Source of the DNA: CAG-103 sp963627135
Lineage (GTDB): Bacteria; Bacillota; Clostridia; Oscillospirales; Oscillospiraceae
Length of the DNA: 16,760 nucleotides
Reading direction: 5' to 3'
Assembly (NCBI GenBank): GCA_963627135.1
Contig: CAVFZY010000003.1
Location: 1 to 16,760 of the forward strand
The position numbers and the translations under genes were made by a program. The notes under the pieces are model-generated. The model saw only the letters and a list, made by a program, of their open reading frames with translations. It was not told the origin of the DNA and did not search any database. This document shows, one piece after another, positions 1-6,805 of this stretch; position 1 is the stretch's first letter; each line of letters begins with the position of its first letter.

Positions 1-56
1 CGGACGGGGCGGATAAATCCCAAGTTCTTGCCGTCTATGAGTCGCTGAAAAAATAA
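1..56 (+). CDS. C-terminal tail of an unidentified protein (partial)
   Basis: Frame 3 is open from the window edge to a TAA at 54-56 and encodes 17 residues ending in VYESLKK. A strong hairpin terminator follows six bases later, which supports this being the true end of a gene. Seventeen residues are too few to assign a family. It may belong to the same surface-acylation locus as the genes downstream, but that is only inferred from position. Confidence 0.5.
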   Translation, partial: DGADKSQVLAVYESLKK

Positions 57-61
57 ACATG

Positions 62-102
62 AAAATGTCGGAAGAAATTTTGAAATTCTTCCGACATTTT
101 TT
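62..102 (+). terminator. Rho-independent terminator
   Basis: A perfect 15-bp inverted repeat (62-76 with 86-100; arm AAAATGTCGGAAGAA) with a 9-nt loop is followed by a T run. It ends the upstream transcript and separates it from the DUF4358 operon. Its A-rich left arm and T-rich right arm could also work on the other strand, but no minus-strand gene needs it. Confidence 0.9.
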
Positions 103-206
103 ATTTCCCGGTCGTTATATATACAGAAGCGTAAAAAACGGCGGCGCAGCGTACGAGCGCTGCCGAACGCTTCCACAACAATAACCTTCAAAGGAGCTAA
201 CCTACT

Positions 207-875
207 ATGAAAATCAAAAAAATCGCACTGATCCTGCTATCCCTCGTTATGGCATTGGGCATCGTAGCCTGCGGCAAAGCAACAGATAACAAAAAAACGG
301 ATGACAACGGCAAGGGAAACACCACCGTTACCGCCACGCCTGCCGAGATCGAACAGAAGATTGCCGATGCGATCGGCAAGGACAACTACCTCTGCGATAC
401 CGAAATCGAGAAAGATTGGCTGCAGAACAGCTTCGGCCTTGACCTTTCTAAGATAGACAGCTATGTTGCCAAGCAAAATTCCGTTTCCAGTGTTAACCTG
501 GATACAGTCATTGTTCTGAAAACCAAGGATGGTTATGCTGATAAGGCGGTTGAAATTTTGAACACAAGCTTCGCACAAACCGTCGATTACATCCGCCAAT
601 ATCCGTTTGGCAAAGCCAAGGTACTGAACGCCCGTCTCTATCAGAACGGCAACTATGTCATATATGTGCTTGCCGGGGCCGGCTATGACGGAGAGGATAC
701 GGAGGCCGAAGCAAAGTTGGCAACCTCCGAGTATGCCAAAATCGACGAGGCCATTAAAAGCGTGTTCGGCACGCTGCCGAAAAATTCGGCTGTTGTTCCT
801 GAGGATGACGGAAGTGCAGGCGGTTTGATCACTTCTGACGATGACGGCGATATCCCTATGCTCGGAGGAAACTAA
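207..875 (+). CDS. DUF4358 family lipoprotein
   Basis: The 222-aa product starts with a lipoprotein signal peptide: basic MKIKK, a hydrophobic core and a lipobox ending at Cys22 (GIVAC). It should be lipid-anchored on the outer face of the membrane. The mature part has an 'EIEQKIADAIG' start, a central alternation of short strands and helices, and an acidic Asp/Gly-rich tail. This matches my recollection of DUF4358, a family of unknown biochemistry that in Clostridia is repeatedly found beside MBOAT and DHHW genes. The start is fixed by AAGGAG at 191-196, ten bases before the ATG. The MBOAT start is only three bases past this stop, so the two are translationally linked. A TATATA-like -10 near 116-121 is a possible promoter element, without a convincing -35. 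The role is inferred: accessory lipoprotein of a surface acylation system. Confidence 0.8.
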   Translation: MKIKKIALILLSLVMALGIVACGKATDNKKTDDNGKGNTTVTATPAEIEQKIADAIGKDNYLCDTEIEKDWLQNSFGLDLSKIDSYVAKQNSVSSVNLDTVIVLKTKDGYADKAVEILNTSFAQTVDYIRQYPFGKAKVLNARLYQNGNYVIYVLAGAGYDGEDTEAEAKLATSEYAKIDEAIKSVFGTLPKNSAVVPEDDGSAGGLITSDDDGDIPMLGGN

Positions 876-878
876 AAA

Positions 879-2273
879 ATGGTGTTCTCCAGTCTGACAT
901 TTTTACTGTGGTTTTTGCCATGCGTGCTACTAGTGTATTTCCTCGTTCCCAAGAAAGCAAAAAATGCAATTCTCTTTGCGTTCAGCCTGCTGTTTTATGC
1001 GTGGGGCGAACCGATATATGTCGGGCTGATGATCTTCTCCACCGTCCTCGACTACTGCTGCGGTCGGGCGGTGGAGAGGTATCGGGGAACACCGAAGGCA
1101 AAGATTGGGCTTCTTGTTTCCGTGATCGTAAATTTAAGCCTGCTGTGTCTGTTTAAGTACACCGATTTCCTCCTCGGCACAGTAAACGGCATTTTCGGGT
1201 GCAATATCCCGCTTCTGAATTTACCTTTGCCTATCGGTATTTCCTTTTATACCTTCCAAACGATGAGCTACACGATAGATGTCTATCGGGGCGATGCCAA
1301 AGTACAGAATAACATCATCTCCTTCGGGGCGTATGTATCCCTGTTTCCGCAGCTCATTGCCGGACCTATCGTGCGCTATCAGACCATTGCCGACCAAATT
1401 GACGAGCGCACCCACTCCTTTGACAAATTCGGTGAAGGTGTCAAGCGCTTTGTCTGCGGACTTGGGAAAAAAGTTCTGCTTGCCAATAATATAGGGCTTC
1501 TGTGGAACACCATTTCCGGCAGCGGAGAATTGTCCGTCGTTTCGGCGTGGCTTGGGATCGTCGCATTCGCCTTTCAGATCTATTTTGACTTTTCCGGCTA
1601 CTCGGATATGGCCATCGGCCTCGGCAAGATGTTCGGCTTCGACTTCCTCGAAAACTTCGACCATCCCTATTGCTCTAAGAGCGTCACGGAATTCTGGCGG
1701 CGCTGGCATATTTCTATGGGAACTTGGTTTAGGGACTATGTGTATATCCCCTTGGGCGGCAATCGAAAAGGACTTGCCATTCAGCTTCGGAACATTGCTA
1801 TCGTGTGGCTGCTCACCGGCTTCTGGCACGGAGCAAGCTGGAACTATGTGCTGTGGGGCGTGTACTTCGGCCTGGTGCTGATACTCGAAAAATTCTTCCT
1901 GCTGGATAAGCTGAAAAAGGCCCCTGCGTTTGTCGGACATATTTATGCGCTGCTGTGTGTCACTGTCGGTTGGGTGCTGTTCGCCTTTGAAGATTTCGGA
2001 GCGGGCTTTGCCTATCTGAAAACAATGTTCGGCGGAGCGGCGTTCTGTAATTCTACGGCACTCTATCAGCTCCTGTCCTATCTGCCACTACTCATTTTGT
2101 GTGCTGTTGCTGCAACGCCCATCGGTGCAAAGCTCTATCACAAGCTGAATGAGAAATGCAGCACAGGACTGATGGCAACCGCCGATGTGACCGGTATTGT
2201 AGCGGTTGTAGGACTCGCAGTGACATATCTGATCAGCGGATCGTATAACCCGTTTTTGTATTTTCGCTTTTAA
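879..2273 (+). CDS. MBOAT family O-acyltransferase (AlgI/DltB-like)
   Basis: A 464-aa polytopic membrane protein. MBOAT proteins of the AlgI/DltB/PatA type take an acyl group, usually acetyl, from the cytoplasm and pass it across the membrane to a surface polymer. Visible hallmarks: the N-terminal VFSSLTFLLWFLP segment, FDFSGYSDMAIG at about 237-248, EFWRRWHIS at 271-279 with His277, and FWHGASWN at 315-322 with His317, the conserved catalytic histidine. Length suits the AlgI branch (about 460-500 aa). The SD GGAGG (865-869) overlaps the end of the DUF4358 gene. The next gene is an AlgJ-like DHHW protein, the usual extracytoplasmic partner. No polymer biosynthesis gene is visible in the window, so the acceptor is unknown. 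Family confidence is high; acetyl as the transferred group is inferred from relatives. Confidence 0.93.
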   Translation: MVFSSLTFLLWFLPCVLLVYFLVPKKAKNAILFAFSLLFYAWGEPIYVGLMIFSTVLDYCCGRAVERYRGTPKAKIGLLVSVIVNLSLLCLFKYTDFLLGTVNGIFGCNIPLLNLPLPIGISFYTFQTMSYTIDVYRGDAKVQNNIISFGAYVSLFPQLIAGPIVRYQTIADQIDERTHSFDKFGEGVKRFVCGLGKKVLLANNIGLLWNTISGSGELSVVSAWLGIVAFAFQIYFDFSGYSDMAIGLGKMFGFDFLENFDHPYCSKSVTEFWRRWHISMGTWFRDYVYIPLGGNRKGLAIQLRNIAIVWLLTGFWHGASWNYVLWGVYFGLVLILEKFFLLDKLKKAPAFVGHIYALLCVTVGWVLFAFEDFGAGFAYLKTMFGGAAFCNSTALYQLLSYLPLLILCAVAATPIGAKLYHKLNEKCSTGLMATADVTGIVAVVGLAVTYLISGSYNPFLYFRF

Positions 2274-2287
2274 GGAGGAATGCCGAA

Positions 2288-3394
2288 ATGCGCAATAAAA
2301 TCATTACTTCTGTATTTTGCCTGCTTTTGATTGTCGGCGTTCTCTCCGGTTTTCTTGTGCCGGACAAATATTATTCCGAAAGCGAGAAAAGGACGCTGAC
2401 ACAGAAAAATGCGATCTCCATCACCGATTTTCCCAGCGGTAAAATGGGAACGGAAATTGAAAAGTACCTTGCGGATCAGTTTCCTTTAAGAGATGGTTGG
2501 ATCACCGTCAAGACACTTACCGAGCGGCTCAGCGGCAAAACCGAAATCTCCGATGTTTATTTCGGCAAGGACGGCTATCTGATCGACGCCTTCACCGGCT
2601 ATAATCAAAAGCAATTTTCGACCAACATCAATGCCCTTGCGAAATTATCGGAATCGCTGAAAACTGCCAATATTCCTATGCAAGTAATGCTCGTACCAAC
2701 GGCGGCACAGATCCTTTCCGACAAGCTGCCTGCCTATGCACCGAACCTTGACCAAAAGGCGCTGTTGGACTTCGCCAATGCGCAGGGATTGGACACCGTG
2801 AATGTGTTCGATATCCTATCGGAACATAAGGACGAGTACATCTACTACAAGACCGACCATCATTTTACGAGCCTTGGTGCCTACTACTGCTATGCTGTGT
2901 GGATGCAGGCACAGGGAAAAACAGCTCAGCCGCTTTCCGCTTGGCAGAGCCAAGAGCTGTGCAATAATTTCCGTGGTACTACCTATAACAAGGTCAACTA
3001 TCCCTTTGCCCCTTATGATACCATCACCGCTTACTACAAAACGCTGACGCATACCGTGGGCTATAACGGCGGCAATTATGTGACGGACAGCATTTACGAG
3101 CGGAAATATCTCAGCGGAAAAGACCAGTATGCTACATTTCTGAATTCCAACCAGTCCACTACTGTCGTTTCCGGTTCCGGCGAGGGCAAGCTGCTGATTC
3201 TGAAAGATTCCTACGCCAACTGCTTTTCGCAGTTTGTGATCGACGACTACGCCGAAACCCATTTGATCGACCTGCGCTTCTATAAGGACTCTGTAACGGA
3301 CTACATCGAGGAAAACGGCATCACGCAGGTGTTGGTGCTTTACAACATCCCCAATTTTGCACAGGATACTGCAATCACTAAAACTGTGAGGTGA
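2288..3394 (+). CDS. DHHW-family (AlgJ/SGNH-like) O-acyltransferase partner
   Basis: The 368-aa protein has one N-terminal membrane anchor (about residues 5-24) and an extracytoplasmic domain. It carries the family signature as TDHHFTSLGAYY (189-200), so Asp190/His192 probably supply the Asp-His part of an SGNH-type triad. The nucleophile is likely Ser308 in KDSYANCF, near the C-terminus as in AlgJ/AlgX relatives. The N-terminal 'YYSESEKRTL' and 'DQFPLRDGW' segments are also typical of DHHW proteins. The fourth residue of the motif is Phe rather than Trp. The SD AAGGAGG lies 14 bp after the MBOAT stop, so the two are co-transcribed. Known relatives complete the transfer of acetyl to polysaccharide; the substrate here is not known. 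Confidence 0.88.
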   Translation: MRNKIITSVFCLLLIVGVLSGFLVPDKYYSESEKRTLTQKNAISITDFPSGKMGTEIEKYLADQFPLRDGWITVKTLTERLSGKTEISDVYFGKDGYLIDAFTGYNQKQFSTNINALAKLSESLKTANIPMQVMLVPTAAQILSDKLPAYAPNLDQKALLDFANAQGLDTVNVFDILSEHKDEYIYYKTDHHFTSLGAYYCYAVWMQAQGKTAQPLSAWQSQELCNNFRGTTYNKVNYPFAPYDTITAYYKTLTHTVGYNGGNYVTDSIYERKYLSGKDQYATFLNSNQSTTVVSGSGEGKLLILKDSYANCFSQFVIDDYAETHLIDLRFYKDSVTDYIEENGITQVLVLYNIPNFAQDTAITKTVR

Positions 3395-3416
3395 GCGAAT
3401 ATATTTTAGGAAAACC

Positions 3417-3614
3417 TTGTTTGGTTTCTCGTCAACAGAAGTTATAGAGTATATCTCAAGGCTTGAAAAACAGCTATATGAAAGAAAAGAAGCCGTTCAA
3501 AAGTTGGAACATACGGTTCAAATGTTGGAATTTGAAAATGCGGAGTTGGAGCAAAAGCTCCGCATTGCGAATGAAATCTCTCAATATAGAGCACAGGGAC
3601 AGGTTTCAAATTAG
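3417..3614 (+). CDS. Small DivIVA-like coiled-coil protein
   Basis: A 65-codon ORF with a TTG start and a weak AGGA five bases upstream. The first residues read FGFSSTEVIEYI, which resembles the lipid-binding N-terminal motif of DivIVA/GpsB-type proteins (a GY/GF turn followed by an EV..FL/YI helix). The frame is also open just upstream of the TTG (..IYFRKTL), in keeping with that motif. Residues 15-55 form a heptad-like coiled coil rich in Glu, Lys and Leu (RLEKQLYERKE, LEFENAELEQKL). No transmembrane segment is present. The gene lies 22 bp after the DHHW gene and probably ends the operon. The stop codon at 3612-3614 sits in the loop of the terminator. It may be a mini-scaffold or a remnant of a longer DivIVA-like protein. 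That it is coding is fairly likely; function is inference. Confidence 0.6.
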   Translation: MFGFSSTEVIEYISRLEKQLYERKEAVQKLEHTVQMLEFENAELEQKLRIANEISQYRAQGQVSN

Positions 3615-3634
3615 AAACCCGTCCCTGTTCTTTT
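3593..3634 (+). terminator. Rho-independent terminator of the surface-acylation operon
   Basis: A 15-bp stem (3593-3607 with 3614-3628, one A-C mismatch) has a 6-nt loop and is followed by TCTTTT. It overlaps the last codons of the small coiled-coil gene, so the stop codon TAG lies at the loop/arm boundary. It also falls next to the end of the convergent tnpV gene. Confidence 0.88.
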
Positions 3635-3638
3635 GCAG

Positions 3639-4016
3639 TTATGCGTAGATAATATCAGTATTCACAATCTCCATAGCCCTATTTCGGATGTTACTCATCC
3701 TGCCGACCCACTCCATAGGATCGTCGGCTTTCAGTGCCTCCGTGACGCCTTCCGCCTCGGCTATCTGTTTTACCAGCCAAGAAAACATTTCCTCTGCCTG
3801 CTGGTCAATGTTAGCAAGATAACTATTCAGCTTGCCACTGGTGAGCAGAGAGGTATACAGCGCCTTGCGGTGGGTTTTGAGATAGCGTCGGTGCCGCTGC
3901 CCCCAGATACCGATGTGTACCTCAGTTTCCTCCGGCAGTTTCAGGCAGGGAAGATAGTAGTCCCCTTGCAGCTCATACCAGAGTCCGTTTTTCTCGTTGT
4001 AGATGTACTTCTCCAT
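3639..4016 (-). CDS. tnpV: TnpV family transposon-encoded protein
   Basis: The 125-aa protein starts MEKYIYNEKNGLWYELQGDYY and contains GIWGQRHRRYL, LLTSGKLNSYL and MEWVGRMSNIRNRAMEIVN. This is the TnpV family first named from Tn4451-type mobilisable transposons of Clostridium; its molecular role is not established. I chose the ATG at 4014-4016 because GGAGG lies seven bases upstream. The longer reading from a TTG at 4031 would start inside that SD. No recombinase, TnpW/TnpX or relaxase is next to it, so it looks like an orphan left by, or carried within, a decayed element. A possible promoter (TTGGAT, 17 bp, CATATT) lies in the leader. Confidence 0.9.
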   Translation of the reverse strand: MEKYIYNEKNGLWYELQGDYYLPCLKLPEETEVHIGIWGQRHRRYLKTHRKALYTSLLTSGKLNSYLANIDQQAEEMFSWLVKQIAEAEGVTEALKADDPMEWVGRMSNIRNRAMEIVNTDIIYA

Positions 4017-4085
4017 TTTGTAATCCTCCAATATGATTGTTTTTTACCTACAATCCAACCATTCCGGCTGATTACAAAAGCCGAA

Positions 4086-4112
4086 GGAGGCACTTCCTTA
4101 CGAAGTGCCTCC
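4086..4112 (-). terminator. Hairpin between the P-type ATPase gene and tnpV
   Basis: A perfect 11-bp inverted repeat (GGAGGCACTTC, 4086-4096, with 4102-4112) has a 5-nt loop. On the minus strand it is followed by TTCGGCTTTTG, a modest T tract, so it can end the ATPase transcript. On the plus strand a six-T run lies 11 bases further on. The same segment is the leader of tnpV and could equally be an attenuator carried with the mobile element. Confidence 0.6.
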
Positions 4113-4145
4113 CACCGGCGGTCTTTTTTCATGTATGGATTGGAA

Positions 4146-6014
4146 TTACAGGTACTTCGTATTGAGCGCGCGGGCGGCGTTGAGCACGCACAGAACCATG
4201 ACGCCGACGTCGGCGAAGATGGCGACCCACATGTTCGCAATGCCGAGCGCACCGAGCACGAGGCAGACGGCCTTGACGGTCAGCGCAAAGACGATGTTCT
4301 GCCAGACGAGGCGCATGGTCTTGCGCGAGATGCGCATGGCCAGTGAGAGCTTGCGCGGATCGTCGTCCATGAGCACGATGTCAGCCGCCTCGATGGCCGC
4401 ATCCGAGCCGATGCCGCCCATGGCGGCGCCGAGATCGGCGCGCGCGAGCACCGGCGCGTCGTTGATGCCGTCGCCGACGAAGGCGAGGTATTTCCCGGGT
4501 GCGCCCTCGCCGAGCAGCCGCTCGACCTGCGTGACCTTATCCTCCGGCAGCAGCTCGCTGTGCACCTCCGCGATGCGCAGCTCCTCCCCGACGGCATCGG
4601 CCGCGCTCTTGCGGTCGCCGGTGAGCATAACGACGCGCACGCCGTCCGCCCGCAGGCGGGCCACCGCCTCACACGAGCCGGCCTTCGGCTCGTCGGAGAT
4701 GACGATATAGCCGAGATACGCGCCGTCAGCCGCGACGTGGATGACCGTGCCGGTCTCATTGACCGCAGGCACCGTCAGCCCGAGGGTATCCATCAGCTTC
4801 GTGTTGCCGGCGGCAACGGCCCGGCCGCCGACCTGCGCGGTCACACCGTGACCGGCAAGCTCCTTGGCGTCCGTCGTGACCAGGTCAGCCGGCAGCTCCC
4901 CGGCTGCGCGGCGCAGGCTCTGGCTGACCGGATGGTCGGAGAATTGCTCCGCCGCCGCCGCGAGCTGCAGCAGCGCCTGCTCGGACAGCTCCGGCTGCGC
5001 GGGATGCACCGCCGTGACGGCGAACGTGCCACGCGTGAGCGTGCCGGTCTTGTCAAAGACGACACGGTCGGTCTTGGCCAGCATCTCCAGATAGCTGGAG
5101 CCCTTGATGAGGATGCCGCGGGCGGACGCACCCCCGATGCCACCGAAGAACGACAGCGGGATCGAGATCACGAGCGCGCACGGGCAGCTGATGACCAGGA
5201 ACGTCAGCGCGCGGTAGATCCACTCGCCCCAGTCGGCCGGGATGCCCATGATGAGCCGCACGACCGGCGGCAGGATCGCCAGCGCGAGCGCCGCGCCGCA
5301 CACGGACGGCGTGTAGACGCGAGCAAACTTCGTGATAAAGCGCTCGGTGTGTGCCTTCTTGAGCGAGGAATTTTCCACGAGCTCGAGGATGCGCGCGACC
5401 GTAGACTCGGCATACACCTTCTCCACGCGCAGGCGTAGCACACCCGACAGGTTGACGCTGCCGCTGACGACGGCGCTGCCCTCCGTAACGTCCACGGGGG
5501 CGCTCTCGCCGGTCAGGGCGCTCATATTCAGCGCCGACGTGCCCGTGAGCACAGTGCCGTCGAGCGGGACGCGCTCGCCGGGCTTGACGACGATCGTATC
5601 GCCGACCGCAACCTGCTCGGGCTTCAAGCGTGCGACGCCGCCCGCCGTCTCGACATTGGCGTAGTCCGGGCGGATGTCCATCAGGTCGCCGATGTTTTTG
5701 CGGCTGCGGCCGACGGCATAGCTCTCAAACAGCTCGCCGATCTGGTAAAACAGCATGACGGACACGGCCTCGGGATAGTCCCCAAGCACCATCGCGCCAA
5801 TGGTGGCCACGGCCATGAGCAGGTTCTCGTCGAACGGCTGGCGGTTATAAATGCCTTTGCAGGCATCGACGAGCGTCTCGCCGCCGACGAGCAGATACGG
5901 GATGAGGTACAGTACGAGCTTGAGCCAGCCCGTGACCGGCACAAAGTGCAGCCCAATGAGCAGCACGGCCGCTGCTGCTATGAGCAGCAGCGACCTTTTC
6001 TGTTCGCGCGTCAT
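4146..6014 (-). CDS. P1B-2-type heavy-metal-translocating ATPase (Zn/Cd/Pb exporter)
   Basis: The 622-aa membrane ATPase pumps soft divalent metals out of the cytoplasm. In order: two N-terminal hydrophobic hairpins (about 8-45 and 62-95), the actuator-loop TGES at 168-171, the membrane metal site CPC at 277-279, the phosphorylation motif DKTGT with Asp321, the P1B HP motif at 361-362, TGD at 465-467 and GDGINDAPV at 514-522. The last membrane segment carries Lys581 and Asp602, spaced exactly as the Lys/Asp pair of ZntA, which points to Zn/Cd/Pb rather than Cu. There is no N-terminal metal-binding domain; a separate HMA protein is encoded just upstream. I start at the ATG at 6012-6014 (GAGGA upstream). 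A 49-codon extension would only read through the HMA gene in another frame. Regulated with the ArsR gene upstream. Confidence 0.95.
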   Translation of the reverse strand: MTREQKRSLLLIAAAAVLLIGLHFVPVTGWLKLVLYLIPYLLVGGETLVDACKGIYNRQPFDENLLMAVATIGAMVLGDYPEAVSVMLFYQIGELFESYAVGRSRKNIGDLMDIRPDYANVETAGGVARLKPEQVAVGDTIVVKPGERVPLDGTVLTGTSALNMSALTGESAPVDVTEGSAVVSGSVNLSGVLRLRVEKVYAESTVARILELVENSSLKKAHTERFITKFARVYTPSVCGAALALAILPPVVRLIMGIPADWGEWIYRALTFLVISCPCALVISIPLSFFGGIGGASARGILIKGSSYLEMLAKTDRVVFDKTGTLTRGTFAVTAVHPAQPELSEQALLQLAAAAEQFSDHPVSQSLRRAAGELPADLVTTDAKELAGHGVTAQVGGRAVAAGNTKLMDTLGLTVPAVNETGTVIHVAADGAYLGYIVISDEPKAGSCEAVARLRADGVRVVMLTGDRKSAADAVGEELRIAEVHSELLPEDKVTQVERLLGEGAPGKYLAFVGDGINDAPVLARADLGAAMGGIGSDAAIEAADIVLMDDDPRKLSLAMRISRKTMRLVWQNIVFALTVKAVCLVLGALGIANMWVAIFADVGVMVLCVLNAARALNTKYL

Positions 6015-6019
6015 GGGAT

Positions 6020-6238
6020 TCAGTCCTCGAAGCGGAAGTCCGGCTCGACCTTGAGCGCGGTCTTGAGGATCTCCGCCTTGGCCTCGGCTTCGTCCACGCC
6101 GGGGGCATATTCTACCAGCATTTTCTGCGCCATGTAGCTCACGGTGACTTCCTTGACACACTTGAGCTTTGCCACGTGCCGCTCGATGGTCGCCGCACAG
6201 TTGGCGCAGTCTACTTCGATCTTATAGGTCTTTTCCAT
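6020..6238 (-). CDS. Free-standing HMA heavy-metal-binding protein
   Basis: The 72-aa protein is a single ferredoxin-like HMA domain with the metal loop VDCANCAATIE (Cys9 and Cys12 from this start). The DCANCA form of the loop is that of CadA/ZntA N-terminal domains. The ATG at 6236-6238 is preferred because AAGGAG lies 11 bases upstream; the ATG nine codons earlier has no SD. It ends five bases before the ATPase start, so the two are co-translated. By position and domain it supplies in trans the metal-binding domain missing from the ATPase: it could deliver metal to the pump or sense occupancy. The delivery role is inferred. Confidence 0.88.
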   Translation of the reverse strand: MEKTYKIEVDCANCAATIERHVAKLKCVKEVTVSYMAQKMLVEYAPGVDEAEAKAEILKTALKVEPDFRFED

Positions 6239-6282
6239 GATGATGTACGCTCCTTCATCTGTCATTGAATGTTATTTGAAAA

Positions 6283-6297
6283 GATGGCCGGGCCATC
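6283..6297 (-). other. Short hairpin between the ArsR and HMA genes
   Basis: GATGGC/GCCATC forms a 6-bp stem with a 3-nt loop, overlapping the ArsR stop codon (TGA at 6296-6298) and followed on the minus strand by TTTT. It may act as a weak attenuator or a processing site within the operon. The stem is too short to call a firm terminator, and the downstream genes need the same transcript. Confidence 0.35.
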
Positions 6298-6667
6298 ATT
6301 TTTCCAGCACATGCTCCATGCCGAGAGCCAGCACGGACCGGACGTGGTCGTCGTCCAGGGAATAAAACACGGTCTTGCCCTCCCGCCGGAAACGGACGAG
6401 GTTCGACGCTTTCAAAATGCGCAGCTGGTGGCTGACCGCCGACTGCGTCAGATTCAGCAGCCGCGCAATGTCGCACACGCACAGTTCACTCTCAAAGAGC
6501 ACATAGAGGATCTTGATGCGCGTCGAATCGCCAAAGACGCGAAACAGCTCCGACAGGTCGTAGAGCGTCTCGTCGTCCGGCAGGGCCGCGAGCACCTGCG
6601 CCACCGCGTCCTCGTGCACGTTGAGATATTCGCACGCCGGTGCACTGTCGGGTTTCGGTTCTGCCAT
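6296..6667 (-). CDS. ArsR/SmtB-family metal-sensing repressor, CadC-like
   Basis: The 123-aa winged-helix repressor has the DNA-recognition helix at about 73-90 (LTQSAVSHQLRILK). Two known metal-site signatures are visible. The alpha-3 site has Cys63 and Cys65 in ELCVCD, as in CadC. The alpha-5 site has Asp106, His108, His119 and Glu122, with the same spacing as the zinc site of SmtB (D104/H106/H117/E120). The N-terminal arm has Cys12 and His18 but only one Cys, whereas CadC uses two. Metal binding would release the protein from the operator just upstream and induce the efflux operon. The ATG at 6665-6667 has GAGGAG upstream. Family and role are secure; the exact metal (Cd/Pb, Zn or both) is inferred. 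Confidence 0.93.
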   Translation of the reverse strand: MAEPKPDSAPACEYLNVHEDAVAQVLAALPDDETLYDLSELFRVFGDSTRIKILYVLFESELCVCDIARLLNLTQSAVSHQLRILKASNLVRFRREGKTVFYSLDDDHVRSVLALGMEHVLEK

Positions 6668-6690
6668 GGGATCTCCTCACTTTCGTGTGA

Positions 6691-6714
6691 ACATATGAAT
6701 GATTGTTCATGTGT
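6691..6714 (-). promoter_or_regulatory. ArsR/SmtB-type operator
   Basis: An imperfect 12+12 palindrome with core TGAA-N6-TTCA and outer ACA/TGT matches the consensus of SmtB/CadC operators. Nine of twelve half-site positions are symmetric. It lies immediately downstream of the -10 box of the arsR promoter, so bound repressor would cover the transcription start. Autoregulation of the whole metal operon is the natural reading. Confidence 0.85.
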
Positions 6715-6716
6715 TT

Positions 6717-6745
6717 ATATAATCACTTCTCTCCCCGTTTGTCAA
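6717..6745 (-). promoter_or_regulatory. Promoter of the metal-efflux operon
   Basis: On the minus strand a perfect TTGACA (6745-6740), a 17-bp spacer and TTATAT (6722-6717) form a strong sigma-A-type promoter. The ArsR-type operator begins three bases downstream of the -10. Confidence 0.88.
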
Positions 6746-6765
6746 GAGCATATTTGCATTTTCTC

Positions 6766-6800
6766 AAAAAGAATTCCCGGATGTACACACATCCGGGAAT
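6766..6800 (-). terminator. Terminator of the mnmA-GT2-gtrA operon
   Basis: A perfect 12-bp stem (ATTCCCGGATGT, 6773-6784, with 6789-6800) and a 4-nt loop are followed on the minus strand by TCTTTTTG (T run at 6770-6766). It lies just after the GtrA stop and just before the arsR promoter, insulating the two minus-strand operons. Confidence 0.93.
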
Positions 6801-6805
6801 GGGTC

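Noticed and set aside
127..172. GC-rich partial inverted repeat (GCAGCG/CGCTGC) in the DUF4358 leader considered as a riboswitch
   Set aside because: Only six paired bases with mismatched flanks and no conserved riboswitch core.
3633..4346. Plus-strand 237-codon frame over tnpV and the ATPase 3' end
   Set aside because: Antisense to tnpV and the ATPase and crosses a hairpin; no SD and no family resemblance.
4560..5438. Plus-strand open frame of 292 codons within the P-type ATPase gene
   Set aside because: Antisense to a well conserved ATPase, with Arg/Asp-rich low-complexity translation and no SD; a by-product of high GC.
6015..6161. N-terminal extension of the ATPase frame upstream of 6014
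   Set aside because: It overlaps the HMA gene in another frame, and a good SD and first membrane helix fit the ATG at 6014.
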